A DNA stretch of 64,000 bases from an uncultured Dialister sp. (GCA_900314595.1 OMVW01000003.1:100214-164213), one strand, 5' to 3'; positions 1-8,823 are shown, numbered from the stretch's first letter. A program made the numbers and translations. The notes: a model not told the origin generated them from the letters alone.

Positions 1-774
1 TCCAGCCAGAAACCGGCAGCTTCTTCTGCAGCCGCTGCACCGCAGGAAAAGAAAGAAATCACCGTAGGCGCGACCGCAGGCCCCCACGCGGAAGTCGTTG
101 AAGCCGCTGCAAAAGAAGCCGAAAAGAACGGACTCAAAGTGAATGTCAAGGAATTCTCTGACTACATCACCCCTGACCAGGCCCTGGCTGATGGCGATAT
201 CGATCTCGTCGTATACCAGCATGAACCGTTCCTGAAGAATTTCAACAAACAGCATAATACCGACCTTGTAGCCATCGGCAAAGCCATCCTCATGCGCATG
301 GGCATCTATTCCAACAAATACCGCGATCTGAAAGCCATTCCGGACGGTGCCGTCGTTTCCATTCCTAACGACCCCACCAATGAAGGCCGCGGCCTGGAAC
401 TTCTTGAAAAAGCAGGTCTCCTGAAGCTGAAAGAAGGAGTCGGCATGAAAGCTACTCCGGCAGACGTGGTTGAAAACCCGAAACATCTGAAATTCAAAGA
501 ACTTGAAGCTGCCCAGCTGCCAAGATCCCTGGATGATGTGGACCTTTCCGTCATCACCATGAACTATGTCATGAGCGCTGGTCTTTCCCCGAAAGACCAG
601 GGCCTCTTCTGGGAAGATGAAAATACTCCGCTGGCTGTCATGATTATCGCCGCAAGAAACAAAGACAAGGATCAGCCGGCCTATCAGAAATTCGTCAAGT
701 ATTACCAGTCTGATTCCGTCAAGAAATTCATCGCTGAAAAATACAAAGGCACCATCGTTCCATCCTGGAAGTAA
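1..774 (+). CDS. metQ: MetQ/NlpA-family ABC transporter substrate-binding lipoprotein (5' truncated)
   Basis: The reading frame is open from base 1, so the start codon, signal peptide and lipobox lie outside the window. The visible part begins with an Ala/Ser-rich linker, then ITVGATAGPHAEVVEAAAKE, the typical first strand of the NlpA/MetQ fold, followed by DGDIDLVVYQHEPFL. The ending in TIVPSWK is also typical of the family. Such proteins capture methionine or related amino acids outside the membrane and pass them to a MetN-MetI ABC transporter. Those partners would lie to the left. The gene ends at a strong hairpin terminator. Family assignment is firm; methionine as the substrate is inferred. 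Confidence 0.9.
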   Translation, partial: SSQKPAASSAAAAPQEKKEITVGATAGPHAEVVEAAAKEAEKNGLKVNVKEFSDYITPDQALADGDIDLVVYQHEPFLKNFNKQHNTDLVAIGKAILMRMGIYSNKYRDLKAIPDGAVVSIPNDPTNEGRGLELLEKAGLLKLKEGVGMKATPADVVENPKHLKFKELEAAQLPRSLDDVDLSVITMNYVMSAGLSPKDQGLFWEDENTPLAVMIIAARNKDKDQPAYQKFVKYYQSDSVKKFIAEKYKGTIVPSWK

Positions 775-794
775 TTTAATCGCTCAGGAAACAG

Positions 795-828
795 AAAAGC
801 AGCCCGCTTTTGCGGACTGCTTTTTTTA
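795..828 (+). terminator. Intrinsic terminator after metQ
   Basis: A GC-rich stem (GCAGCCCGC / GCGGACTGC, one G-T pair) with loop TTTT is followed by seven T. It lies 20 bases after the metQ stop. The A-rich left flank may also serve the convergent gene. Confidence 0.85.
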
Positions 829-872
829 CTGGCAGATGCTCCCGGAATGTCTTCAGATCAGAAATGGTATTT

Positions 873-1658
873 TCAGCCCAGTTTTTCACTTCCATCGGAA
901 AAGGAAAAATCGGTTGGCAGAAACGGCTTGATATTGTCCGTAGACGATGCAGAGGCCGTTTCCGTGAATGCTTCAAAAATAGCCATATCCAGACCATCAT
1001 AGACATAGGAGCATTCAGGGTGCCACTGGACTGCCCACAGGAATTTTTTGGACGGTGCGTAAACCGCCTCGATCAGCTCATCTTCGGAATAGGCCATAGG
1101 AACGAGCCCGGAAGCCAGTTTTTTGATAGCCTGATGATGAAGGGAATTGACGCCCATGCAGGACACGCCCAGACGGTCATGCATCGGAGTTCCCGGAATA
1201 ATGGTATTGAGATGAGCCACCCAGTCATAGGAGAAATCCATATTGTGTTCCAGTGCATGAAGAGACGGACGTTCAGAATGGATATCCTGATACAGAGTGC
1301 CTCCCATCATCACATTGAACAGCTGGAGTCCTCTGCAGATACCGAGGACTGGTACATCATGTTCCCAGCAGTAACGGAACACCATGGTTTCCAGTTTATC
1401 TCTGGCCTCACATACATATCCGCAGCGGTCGGATTTCTTCTCTCCATAAAGGGCGGGGGAAATATCGGGACCACCGGTGAAGAGGAAGCCATCAAAATCA
1501 TCACGAATCTCTTTAAAATCCTCTTCAGAAAGGTGCAGGGGAAGGATGACTGGTATTCCGCCCGCTTCACGGACCCCATCCATGTAGCCCGGCAGCATCC
1601 ATATACTGTCCTTCTTTTCATCCCACAACGGCATAACTCCAATCTTTGGCTTTCGCAT
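873..1658 (-). CDS. Class-I glutamine amidotransferase-like hydrolase (peptidase C26, PuuD type)
   Basis: A 261-residue protein of the gamma-glutamyl-gamma-aminobutyrate hydrolase family. The nucleophile elbow GICRGLQLFNV carries the catalytic Cys, and VQWHPE near the C-terminus carries the catalytic His-Glu pair. FLFTGGPDISP is the family's oxyanion-side loop. Members cleave gamma-glutamyl amides, for example in putrescine breakdown, or act on small gamma-glutamyl peptides; the substrate here is unknown. I chose ATG at 1658 because GGAGG sits 8 bases upstream; a GTG three codons earlier directly abuts that site. The gene stands alone behind a consensus promoter and a leader with two hairpins. 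The last about 25 residues are Ser/Thr-rich and poorly conserved in appearance. Confidence 0.88.
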   Translation of the reverse strand: MRKPKIGVMPLWDEKKDSIWMLPGYMDGVREAGGIPVILPLHLSEEDFKEIRDDFDGFLFTGGPDISPALYGEKKSDRCGYVCEARDKLETMVFRYCWEHDVPVLGICRGLQLFNVMMGGTLYQDIHSERPSLHALEHNMDFSYDWVAHLNTIIPGTPMHDRLGVSCMGVNSLHHQAIKKLASGLVPMAYSEDELIEAVYAPSKKFLWAVQWHPECSYVYDGLDMAIFEAFTETASASSTDNIKPFLPTDFSFSDGSEKLG

Positions 1659-1755
1659 AGTAAGCACCTCCAGTAACGATGGCGGAAAGCCTCTGCCGGA
1701 AGCTCAATCCGCCGAAATCAGAATGAAATAAAAACTATAAACCCATTTCCTTCCT

Positions 1756-1846
1756 AAAAAATAGCGGCACCTGCCCGGGAGAGCAGCGCCGTTACTGACC
1801 TTTTTAAGCAAAAGACGCTGCTACATGAGCAGCGCCTTTGCTTTTA
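1756..1846 (-). promoter_or_regulatory. Tandem-hairpin leader with terminator (candidate attenuator) of the C26 hydrolase gene
   Basis: Reading the minus strand, hairpin A (plus 1807-1845; about 16 pairs with one bulged T) is followed by hairpin B (plus 1763-1793) and then six T (1756-1761), an intrinsic terminator placed before the gene. The right arm of A (AGCAGCGTC) can also pair over 9 bases with the left arm of B (GGCGCTGCT), which would break up the terminator. This is a 1:2/3:4 against 2:3 attenuator layout. No leader peptide was found. An alternative is a free-standing small RNA of about 100 bases ending at the T-run. Confidence 0.6.
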
Positions 1847-1863
1847 TGAATTTCTATGCCTGA

Positions 1864-1892
1864 ATTATATTTGATTTCTACTCCTTTGTCAA
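1864..1892 (-). promoter_or_regulatory. Consensus sigma-70 promoter for the C26 hydrolase leader
   Basis: On the minus strand TTGACA (plus 1887-1892), a 17-base spacer and TATAAT (plus 1864-1869) match the consensus exactly. Transcription would start near 1857 and enter the tandem-hairpin leader. Confidence 0.85.
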
Positions 1893-1970
1893 ATGATTCC
1901 CTGTCTAAAATTAATCTATAACGATATACAAATGATTTAACCGACTAAAATCATTTTTACACCCCTATGA

Positions 1971-1976
1971 TATAAT
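1971..1976 (+). promoter_or_regulatory. Probable -10 element of the MFS gene
   Basis: TATAAT lies 41 bases before the chosen ATG. No convincing -35 hexamer is present at the usual distance. It argues that a GTG at 1981 is too close to the transcription start to be the real start codon. Confidence 0.4.
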
Positions 1977-2016
1977 ATTAGTGTTTAATCTATATTGCAT
2001 AGTAAAGGACCATCTT

Positions 2017-3216
2017 ATGCGTCTATTGCAGCTATTTCCTGCTCTTACGGTAAAAAATTACAGAATCTTCTGGATCACCCAGTGGGTGGCCCTCATTGGT
2101 TTCTGGCTCCAGCTCACGGCCCAGCAGTGGCTGGTGTACACCATGACCGATTCTGCTTTCCTTCTAGGCCTTCTTTCAGCCTGCCAGTTTGCTCCCAGCC
2201 TGTTATTTACTCTTTTTACAGGCTTCTGGATTGACCGGCACAACAAAAGAAAAATCCTTCTGGGCACCCAGTGCACCTACATAGCGCAGGCCGCTCTTCT
2301 CGGGCTGCTTCTCTGGACAGGAAATGAAACTTACCTCTGGATTCTGTTTTTTGCTTTTTTCGTCGGTTCCATCGATGCCTTTGATATGCCTGCCCGCATG
2401 GCCTTCATGCCGGAACTGGTAGGGAAAAAAGCCCTTCACAGCGCCATCAGCCTGAATTCTGCCAATTTCAACCTCACCCGCATGATCGGACCGCTGCTTG
2501 CCGCATTCCTGCTCAATTATATTTCCTACAGTTCCATTTTCTTCCTCAATGCCCTCTCCCTCATCCCCATCGTCATCGCCTACACCCGGATGAATGTCAA
2601 TTCGGTGGTTGAGGAAAAGCCGGAAAGCCACCCGCTGAAGGAAATCAGGGAAGGTCTTCTCCAGGCGCATAAAAATCCCGTTATATTCAAAAACCTCATT
2701 GCTGCCGGTCTGGTGAGCGGCCTGATATTAAACCTGGGGACCTATGGGCCTCTCTTTGCAGACAGAGTTCTTCATGCGGGTATCAATGGGTTCGGATCCA
2801 TTCTTTTTGCCGCAGGCACAGGCTCCATGATCTGCGGCGTCCTCTCGGCTATGGCGAGCCGCCAGTTCTCCCGGAAATTCATTTTTGGAAATGCCATCGC
2901 CTGCGGTCTTACTCTTATGGCAGTCAGTCACGTCAGTTTCCAAATTCCTGCTCTCACCATATTCGGTATCCTTGGCTTTTCACTGACTCTTTTCCTCATC
3001 AACTGCAATGCCTCCATCCAGATGGCCTCTCCCAAAGAATACCTGGGACGCATCATGGGACTTTATACCTTTGTATTCCTCGGAAGTGCTCCTTTTGGAT
3101 CTCTTCTCGTATCCACGATTATCGAATTCATCGGAACATCCATGGGACTCCTCGTAGTAGGAGCTTTGGAAATAGGACTCCTTTCCATCTTCGCCCGGCC
3201 TGATGAGAAAAAGTGA
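2017..3216 (+). CDS. MFS transporter (MFS_3/EntS-like exporter)
   Basis: A 399-residue integral membrane protein with about 12 hydrophobic segments. LTVKNYRIFWITQWVALIG at the N-terminus and the loop FWIDRHNKRKILL between segments 2 and 3 are typical of the EntS/MFS_3 group of drug and siderophore exporters. The ATG at 2017 has AAAGGA 7 bases upstream. It is transcribed alone and ends before a bidirectional terminator. Nothing in the context shows its substrate. Confidence 0.85.
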   Translation: MRLLQLFPALTVKNYRIFWITQWVALIGFWLQLTAQQWLVYTMTDSAFLLGLLSACQFAPSLLFTLFTGFWIDRHNKRKILLGTQCTYIAQAALLGLLLWTGNETYLWILFFAFFVGSIDAFDMPARMAFMPELVGKKALHSAISLNSANFNLTRMIGPLLAAFLLNYISYSSIFFLNALSLIPIVIAYTRMNVNSVVEEKPESHPLKEIREGLLQAHKNPVIFKNLIAAGLVSGLILNLGTYGPLFADRVLHAGINGFGSILFAAGTGSMICGVLSAMASRQFSRKFIFGNAIACGLTLMAVSHVSFQIPALTIFGILGFSLTLFLINCNASIQMASPKEYLGRIMGLYTFVFLGSAPFGSLLVSTIIEFIGTSMGLLVVGALEIGLLSIFARPDEKK

Positions 3217-3270
3217 TGAAAAATAACAAAACCTATCAAAAATCTTCATTTTAAAATAGTTTCATCCCCA

Positions 3271-3310
3271 TAAAAAAGCAGTGAAAGCGCAAGCCTTCAC
3301 TGCTTTTTTA
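3271..3310. terminator. Bidirectional intrinsic terminator
   Basis: AAAAAAGCAGTGAA and TTCACTGCTTTTTT form a symmetric stem with A/T runs on both sides. It sits between convergent genes and can serve both. Confidence 0.85.
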
Positions 3311-3337
3311 TGGCAGAAATACAAAGCTCCCAAAGCG

Positions 3338-4414
3338 TTATTTTTCCAGCTTTTCTGCCTTTCTTAATGCTTCTTCTCCCGCTTCAATGACTTCTTTCAC
3401 GGTAATTTCAGAAATGGGGGTATATTTACCGGATGCAATGGTCTTATTCACATGTTCCGGTCCCATGGGCATGTCACAGGAAGAAAGGGCTTTCGAACAG
3501 GGCCCCAAGGGATGATGGAATTTCGCATTGCTGGGACCGAACATGGCAATCGTAGGCACGCCCCGGCTGTCAAAGACATACATGGGACCGCTGTCATTCG
3601 TAAAAGCCAGATTGCAGCGCCCGGCGGCCGCCATGAATTCTCCCATGGAAAAATGGCCGGCCGCAATGATATATTTCTTTGACTTCATCACGGAAACCGC
3701 TTCATCGATGAGGGGCCGCTCCGAAGGAACCCCGAAGAAAACAGGAATCAGCCCTTTTTCAGCAAAATGGTCTGCCACTTTTCCGTAATTTTTCGCCGGC
3801 CAGTTCTTTTCCTTTGTAGAACTTCCTACGGAAAGGCCCACAAGGCGGTCATTTTCCGTAATACCTTCAGAAGCAAAAAATTCATCCGCCTTCTTTTCCC
3901 ATTCCGGAGACGTGTAGGTCCGCATACCATGATGAGAAAGATCCTTCACGCCCAGCCTCTCCAGCACTTTGAGGTACTTGTCCACGGCATGGGAATTGTA
4001 AGTCTCAATGGTCATGGGCCAGTCCATAAAAAGCTTATCAATCCGCGTACCAGCTTCCCCGCCCCAGTGCTTCGGATGCATGGCGAGGGCCAGCATGGTG
4101 CTTCTTGTAGTCCCATGAAGGGTGAGAAGGATATCCGGATGAAGAGCGCCGATCTTCTTTCCCACTTTCCAGGTGGCGGCCAGCCCTTTTTCCTTTCCAT
4201 GACGGTCAAAAGGAATGAGGACGTCGATATCCGGATTGTATTTTACCGACTCCAGGAACCTCGCATCCATGACAAGCACGATTTTGGATCCCTTTGCTTC
4301 CCTCCGGAGCACTTCAAGGAAAGGGGTAATGGAGACCATATCCCCGAAATAAAGCATGTATATGATGACGATTGTCTTATTTCTCAAATCTGCCTGTACT
4401 TTTAAATCGCTCAT
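3338..4414 (-). CDS. Glycosyltransferase family 9 (ADP-heptose:LPS heptosyltransferase type)
   Basis: A 358-residue GT9 protein. The N-terminal TIVIIYMLYFGDMVSITPF is the family's first Rossmann strand and acceptor loop. GLSVGSSTKEKNWPAKNYG, FTNDSGPMYVFDSRGVPTIAMFGPS and the HHPLGP segment are the nucleotide-sugar-binding half. It should add heptose from ADP-heptose to lipid A-core on the inner face of the cytoplasmic membrane. The start lies two bases after the hldE stop, with AAGGA inside the end of hldE, so the two are likely translationally coupled. Heptose as donor is inferred from the family and from hldE next door. Confidence 0.87.
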   Translation of the reverse strand: MSDLKVQADLRNKTIVIIYMLYFGDMVSITPFLEVLRREAKGSKIVLVMDARFLESVKYNPDIDVLIPFDRHGKEKGLAATWKVGKKIGALHPDILLTLHGTTRSTMLALAMHPKHWGGEAGTRIDKLFMDWPMTIETYNSHAVDKYLKVLERLGVKDLSHHGMRTYTSPEWEKKADEFFASEGITENDRLVGLSVGSSTKEKNWPAKNYGKVADHFAEKGLIPVFFGVPSERPLIDEAVSVMKSKKYIIAAGHFSMGEFMAAAGRCNLAFTNDSGPMYVFDSRGVPTIAMFGPSNAKFHHPLGPCSKALSSCDMPMGPEHVNKTIASGKYTPISEITVKEVIEAGEEALRKAEKLEK

Positions 4415-4416
4415 GC

Positions 4417-5871
4417 CTATTCCTTACGTATCTTATGAATCAGGGAAGTGGTAGAATAGCCGTCCACGAATGGAAGGATTTCCACTTTTCCCGCATACTG
4501 CCGTCCTGCCACTTCTTCCACTTTATAGTCCCCGCCCTTGACAAGGATATCCGGTTTCAGATGGGAAAGAAGTTCTTCCGGCGTATCTTCATCAAAAATG
4601 ACCACTTCATCCACACAGCGCAGCGCTGCCAGCATGAAACTCCGGTCTTCTTCATTGTTCACCGGTCTTTCGGGACCCTTCAAAGCCCTCACAGAGCGGT
4701 CTGAATTGAGGCCGATGATGAGATGCTGCCCCAGAGAGGCCGCCTGCTGGAGGTAGGTAATATGCCCCCGGTGAAGGATATCGAAACAGCCGTTGGTGAA
4801 GACGACCGTTTCCCCATGGGCTTTCCACCGTTTTACCTTTTCCTCCGCTTCTTCCCGGGAAAGTGGCAGGTAGGAAAGGCGTACATCCCTCCGTCCCAGC
4901 CAGGCCTGAATCAGTTCATCCCTTTTCACCTGATAGGTTCCGACTTTGGAAACCGCAATGCCTGCCGCTTTATTGGCCAGCTCCAGGATGGTCTCCATAT
5001 CCATTTGGGCTGCCGATGAAGCCGCAATGACTGCCATAACCGTATCTCCTGCGCCGGACACATCGAATACGTCCTGGGCCACGGAAGCGCGATGAATGGC
5101 TTTATTTTCGGAAATACAGGTAATGCCCTTTTCCGAACGGGTCACGAAGAGATGGGTGAGCTGGAATTTCTCCCGTACCTCTTGTCCCGCTTTCAGGATG
5201 GCCTCATCCTCATTGGGCACGTCCCTTCCCAGGCAGTCCGATATTTCCTTGATATTGGGCGTAATGCCATAGGCTCCGGTATACTTGGTCCAGTCGCTTC
5301 CTTTGGGATCCACCAGTACAAGAACCGAATATTTCTTCCCAAGACTGATGATTTTCTCAGAAAGGGCATCCGTAATCATGCCTTTGCCATAATCGGAAAT
5401 CACGATGCTGCCCAATCCCTGGCGAAGCAGATTTTCCAGCCAGCCGAGGAGCTTTTCCGTTTCCTCTTCCGAGAGCGATTTCTTTTCTTCATAATCCAGC
5501 CGCATCATCTGCTGCCGAGCGCCAAGAATACGGATTTTGGCCGTAGTATGGTAATCATTATCCGTAATGATACCGGACGTATCGATGCCCGCCTTCTGAA
5601 GGAGTTCAGACAGAATGGCGCCATCTCCATCATTGCCTTTCATGCCCGCCGCATAGACAAGGCAGCCAAGAGACGCCAGGTTCGCTGCCGTATTGGCAGC
5701 CCCGCCTAATACGTCTCTCTGTGACTGGACAAGATTCACCGGTACCGGGGCTTCCGGGGAAATACGGTTTACTTTCCCTGTGATATAACGATCCGTCATA
5801 AGGTCGCCAATGACGGCAACCTTGATATGAGTGATTTCATTTTTCAAAAAATTTTCACCAGCCTGCTGCAT
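4417..5871 (-). CDS. hldE: Bifunctional heptose-7-phosphate kinase / heptose-1-phosphate adenylyltransferase
   Basis: A 484-residue fusion of the usual HldE length. Residues 1 to about 325 are a PfkB/ribokinase kinase: GDLMTDRYITGKVNRISPEA, then GGAANTAANLASLG, then the catalytic DVSGAGDTV. Residues from about 350 are a cytidylyltransferase-like domain with TNGCFDILHRGHI and GLNSDRSVRALKG. It phosphorylates D-glycero-beta-D-manno-heptose 7-phosphate and, after removal of the 7-phosphate, adenylylates the 1-phosphate towards ADP-heptose. AGGAG lies 5 bases before the ATG. Presence of this enzyme implies an LPS-type outer membrane. No gmhA, gmhB or hldD is in the window. Confidence 0.95.
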   Translation of the reverse strand: MQQAGENFLKNEITHIKVAVIGDLMTDRYITGKVNRISPEAPVPVNLVQSQRDVLGGAANTAANLASLGCLVYAAGMKGNDGDGAILSELLQKAGIDTSGIITDNDYHTTAKIRILGARQQMMRLDYEEKKSLSEEETEKLLGWLENLLRQGLGSIVISDYGKGMITDALSEKIISLGKKYSVLVLVDPKGSDWTKYTGAYGITPNIKEISDCLGRDVPNEDEAILKAGQEVREKFQLTHLFVTRSEKGITCISENKAIHRASVAQDVFDVSGAGDTVMAVIAASSAAQMDMETILELANKAAGIAVSKVGTYQVKRDELIQAWLGRRDVRLSYLPLSREEAEEKVKRWKAHGETVVFTNGCFDILHRGHITYLQQAASLGQHLIIGLNSDRSVRALKGPERPVNNEEDRSFMLAALRCVDEVVIFDEDTPEELLSHLKPDILVKGGDYKVEEVAGRQYAGKVEILPFVDGYSTTSLIHKIRKE

Positions 5872-5889
5872 AGGTTCTCCTGTCTTTCT

Positions 5890-7062
5890 TCATTTTGCTG
5901 CTTTCTGAAGGAGCTCGTCCCAGGAATTCCACACCACTTCCGGGCGGAAAGACTCCATGGATTCCCTGGCTCCTTTCCCCAGCTTTCTCCGAAGCTCTTC
6001 ATCCTTCATGAGAGCTGCGAGGGCCTTGCTGAAGGGTTCCGGTCCTTCCTCTACAAGATATCCGTTTACGTCGCTTTTTATCAGTTCATTCACCGATGAA
6101 CAGGACTTATAGCCCACTGCCGGTATCCCGACTCCCATGGCTTCAGAAAGAGCCAGCGGGAATCCCTCATGATGGCTGGGGAAGGCAAAGATATCCGTCC
6201 CTTCCCAAACGCCCTTCATATCCTTCGTCGTTCCTTTAAGGAAGACCCGGTCCGTGAGGCCTTTCTTCTTAATAAGGCTCTTCAGGGCAGTCACATAAGC
6301 CTTGTCATAGGTATCACCCCAGATATGGACCTGCCAGTCCGGGGAATCCCTGGCGATGAGGCTGAAAGCCTCTACCAGAAGATGCTGACGCTTGGTCCGT
6401 CCCGTGACCCTTCCCACATTGGTAATCACATGGACGTCCCTGTCCTGCCCGGGATCCGCAACGAGATCCGGGATATTGACGGCATTGGGGATATAGACGA
6501 AATGGTCGTAATCCAGATACTTTTCCGCCTTACCGATAAAGGAAGGCATGAGGGCCTGAATATAGCGGCTCTTTTTCAATGCGCTTTTTTCTTCTTTCGG
6601 GGAATGAAGAAATATTTCATCGGGATCATTATGAAGCATGGAAATCACAGGAATCTTTGTGGAAATACAATCCAGAAGAAGACGGCCCGTAGGTTCGCGG
6701 AATGAAACAATGACATCCGGTTCTGTTTCTTCCAGCACCTTCTGAAGCGCCTTCTTCCCCTTGAGGAGGATTTCATAATTCCTGTTTCTTGCCCCTTCCT
6801 TACTGAAGGCGCGGGTCACTTCACGCATAATCATGTCAAAGGTGCCGACTTGGATGGCTTTCATGCCCTTCATATGGAAAAGATTGTACAGTTCGACGCC
6901 ATCCGGCAGAGGATAGAAAGGAAATCCTTCTTTTTCGTCAGCCATGACGACGGAAACTTCATAATTTCTGTCTTTCAGGGCAGAAGCCATGCGGGAAAGG
7001 ACATGCTCAATACCGCCGCTGTAGCCCACATACTTATGCAAGTTGGCCAGTAATACCTTCAT
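5890..7062 (-). CDS. Glycosyltransferase family 4
   Basis: A 390-residue GT-B enzyme. The N-terminal YVGYSGGIEHVLSRMASAL is the Gly-rich acceptor loop, VITNVGRVTGRTKRQHLLVEA opens the C-terminal nucleotide-sugar half, and EGFPLALSEAMGVGIPAVGY is the EX7E motif of retaining GT4 enzymes. It lies between hldE and a nucleotide-sugar epimerase in one run of minus-strand genes, so a role in LPS core or surface polysaccharide assembly is inferred. Donor and acceptor are unknown. No strong ribosome binding site is visible. Confidence 0.85.
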   Translation of the reverse strand: MKVLLANLHKYVGYSGGIEHVLSRMASALKDRNYEVSVVMADEKEGFPFYPLPDGVELYNLFHMKGMKAIQVGTFDMIMREVTRAFSKEGARNRNYEILLKGKKALQKVLEETEPDVIVSFREPTGRLLLDCISTKIPVISMLHNDPDEIFLHSPKEEKSALKKSRYIQALMPSFIGKAEKYLDYDHFVYIPNAVNIPDLVADPGQDRDVHVITNVGRVTGRTKRQHLLVEAFSLIARDSPDWQVHIWGDTYDKAYVTALKSLIKKKGLTDRVFLKGTTKDMKGVWEGTDIFAFPSHHEGFPLALSEAMGVGIPAVGYKSCSSVNELIKSDVNGYLVEEGPEPFSKALAALMKDEELRRKLGKGARESMESFRPEVVWNSWDELLQKAAK

Positions 7063-7073
7063 AGTAACACCCG

Positions 7074-8057
7074 TTATTTCACATGGTAATAATCTTTATA
7101 CCAGGCTGCGAAATGAGACAGTCCCTCTTTCAGCGAAGTGGAAGGCTTGAAACCGAAATCCTTTTCCAGTTCGCTGATATCCGCATAGGTCTGATAGACG
7201 TCGCCGGGCTGCATGGGCAGGAATTCCTTCTTTGCCTTTCTACCGATGGCATCCTCAAGGATTTCAATGAATTTCATGAGCCGCACAGGATGATTATTTC
7301 CGATATTATAGACTTTGTAAGGATCGCTATCCTGATTCGGCTTTGCCGGAGATTCCAGCATGCAGCAGATGCCGTTTACGATATCATCCACATAGGTGAA
7401 GTCACGGAGCATATCGCCGTTGTTATAGACCTGAATCGTCTCATTTCTCACAATTTTATTGGTAAATTTGAAATAAGCCATATCCGGACGTCCAAAAGGT
7501 CCATAGACGGTAAAGAAACGGAGCCCCGTGGCCGGGATTTTATAGAGATGGGCATAAGTATAGGCCATGAGTTCGTCCGATTTCTTTGTTGCCGCATAAA
7601 GACTGATGGGATGATCCACGAAATCGTCGGTAGAGAAAGGAACTTTTTCCTGATTCCCATAGACAGAGGAACTGGAAGCAAAGAGAAGATTTTCCACAGG
7701 GTAATGACGGCAGGCTTCGAGGATATGGAAAAAACCAACGATATTGGACTGGATGTAGGAATCGGGATGATCAATGCTGTAGCGCACCCCTGCCTGGGCA
7801 GCCAGATTGACCACAATATCCGGATGAAAGGCAGTAAAAACTCCAGTCACTGCCTCTTTGTCGGCCAGGTCGCCTTTGATAAAGGTATAGGGGCCCCCTT
7901 TGCACTTCAGGTCTGCCAGGCGGTCTTCCTTCAGTTTCGGATCATAATAATCATTCATATTATCGAAGCCGATGACTTCATACCCTTTTTCCAGCAGTTT
8001 TTTACTCAGATGATAGCCAATAAAGCCGGCACCGCCGGTGACAAGAATTTTTTTCAT
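7074..8057 (-). CDS. NAD-dependent epimerase (UDP-glucuronate 4-epimerase type)
   Basis: A 327-residue extended SDR. KILVTGGAGFIGYHLSKKLL binds NAD, NMNDYYDPKLKEDRL is the signature seen in UDP-glucuronate/UDP-galacturonate 4-epimerases, and SSSSVYG with YAATK supplies the catalytic Ser/Tyr/Lys. It would provide UDP-galacturonate or a similar sugar for the neighbouring glycosyltransferases. The ATG at 8057 has AGGAG 8 bases upstream; a GTG at 8066 overlaps that site and is rejected. The exact sugar is inferred from the signature. Confidence 0.85.
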   Translation of the reverse strand: MKKILVTGGAGFIGYHLSKKLLEKGYEVIGFDNMNDYYDPKLKEDRLADLKCKGGPYTFIKGDLADKEAVTGVFTAFHPDIVVNLAAQAGVRYSIDHPDSYIQSNIVGFFHILEACRHYPVENLLFASSSSVYGNQEKVPFSTDDFVDHPISLYAATKKSDELMAYTYAHLYKIPATGLRFFTVYGPFGRPDMAYFKFTNKIVRNETIQVYNNGDMLRDFTYVDDIVNGICCMLESPAKPNQDSDPYKVYNIGNNHPVRLMKFIEILEDAIGRKAKKEFLPMQPGDVYQTYADISELEKDFGFKPSTSLKEGLSHFAAWYKDYYHVK

Positions 8058-8141
8058 AGGGTTCACTCCTGTAATTCAATGATATTATTCCTTATTATAC
8101 CAAATCGGCCGCTTCCATGGGACCCGTTTCAAAAAAGGGAC

Positions 8142-8732
8142 TCACGATTTCCAAAGCTTTTCCGCGCAGTCTGCCATGCGTTCATAGCCAGTGCGGTTTG
8201 GATGAATGCCATCCGAATAATAACGGTCATCTGCAGGAAGAGCTTTCTGAAAATCAATGAAAGGAAGGAAAAGTTCTGCAGACAGGCTCCTCAGGAATTC
8301 GCCATACTTCTCAAGATCTTTCTGATTGGCCTCAAAGAAATCTTCCTGCTGCCAGCCGGTGTAAATGCTTTTCTCCGTAGCCGGAATGGGAATGCCCAAA
8401 GTCAGGGGCACTTTTTCTGAAATATTTCCAACTTCTATCTCTACAATTCTTTCCAGTACGTCAAGGCGGAGACCACAAAGGATATCATTGGTCCCGCCCA
8501 TGAAAAAGAATCCTTCCGCTTTCCCCGGGCGGGTCGTAAAACCTTCCATGAGGTCAAAAATATCCCTCACCCCTGTCCCGCAGGCACCATGGTTATAGAA
8601 AGAGATTCCCTGTATTCTTTTATCCAGCAGTTCCACCCATCCCTGTCCGGGAAGGACGCCAAAGCCCGCCGTCAGGCTGTCTCCAAAGCAGTGGATGATT
8701 TTAATTTCCTTTTGATTCCAGCTTTTAGTCAT
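8142..8732 (-). CDS. SGNH/GDSL hydrolase
   Basis: A 196-residue protein of the SGNH hydrolase fold: block I FGDSLTAGFG (nucleophile Ser), block III GGTNDIL, and block V DGIHPNRTGYERMAD (Asp and His). No signal peptide is visible, so it should act in the cytoplasm. These enzymes remove acyl or acetyl groups from lipids, sugars or thioesters. Its place upstream of the epimerase suggests a link to polysaccharide or lipid modification, but that is only context. Confidence 0.82.
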   Translation of the reverse strand: MTKSWNQKEIKIIHCFGDSLTAGFGVLPGQGWVELLDKRIQGISFYNHGACGTGVRDIFDLMEGFTTRPGKAEGFFFMGGTNDILCGLRLDVLERIVEIEVGNISEKVPLTLGIPIPATEKSIYTGWQQEDFFEANQKDLEKYGEFLRSLSAELFLPFIDFQKALPADDRYYSDGIHPNRTGYERMADCAEKLWKS

Positions 8733-8789
8733 AACCCTTCACCTCATGTCCATCATATCACAGAAAGAACTTTTTCATATCTGTTTCCA

Positions 8790-8823
8790 TAAAAAAACAG
8801 CCTCTCCGGAGAGAAGCTGTTCT
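8790..8823 (-). terminator. Terminator of the RND operon
   Basis: On the minus strand AACAGCTTCTCTCC / GGAGAGGCTGTT forms a hairpin followed by seven T, right after the stop codon of the pump gene. Confidence 0.85.

Noticed and set aside
810..1676. A 288-codon plus-strand frame
   Set aside because: Antisense to the C26 hydrolase, which has its catalytic motifs, ribosome binding site and promoter.
1806..1846. Plus-strand terminator ahead of the MFS gene
   Set aside because: The stem is strong but no T-run follows on the plus strand; the minus-strand reading as part of an attenuator fits better.
7083..8420. A 445-codon open frame on the plus strand
   Set aside because: It runs antisense across two well-supported genes (epimerase and SGNH hydrolase) and shows no protein-family features.
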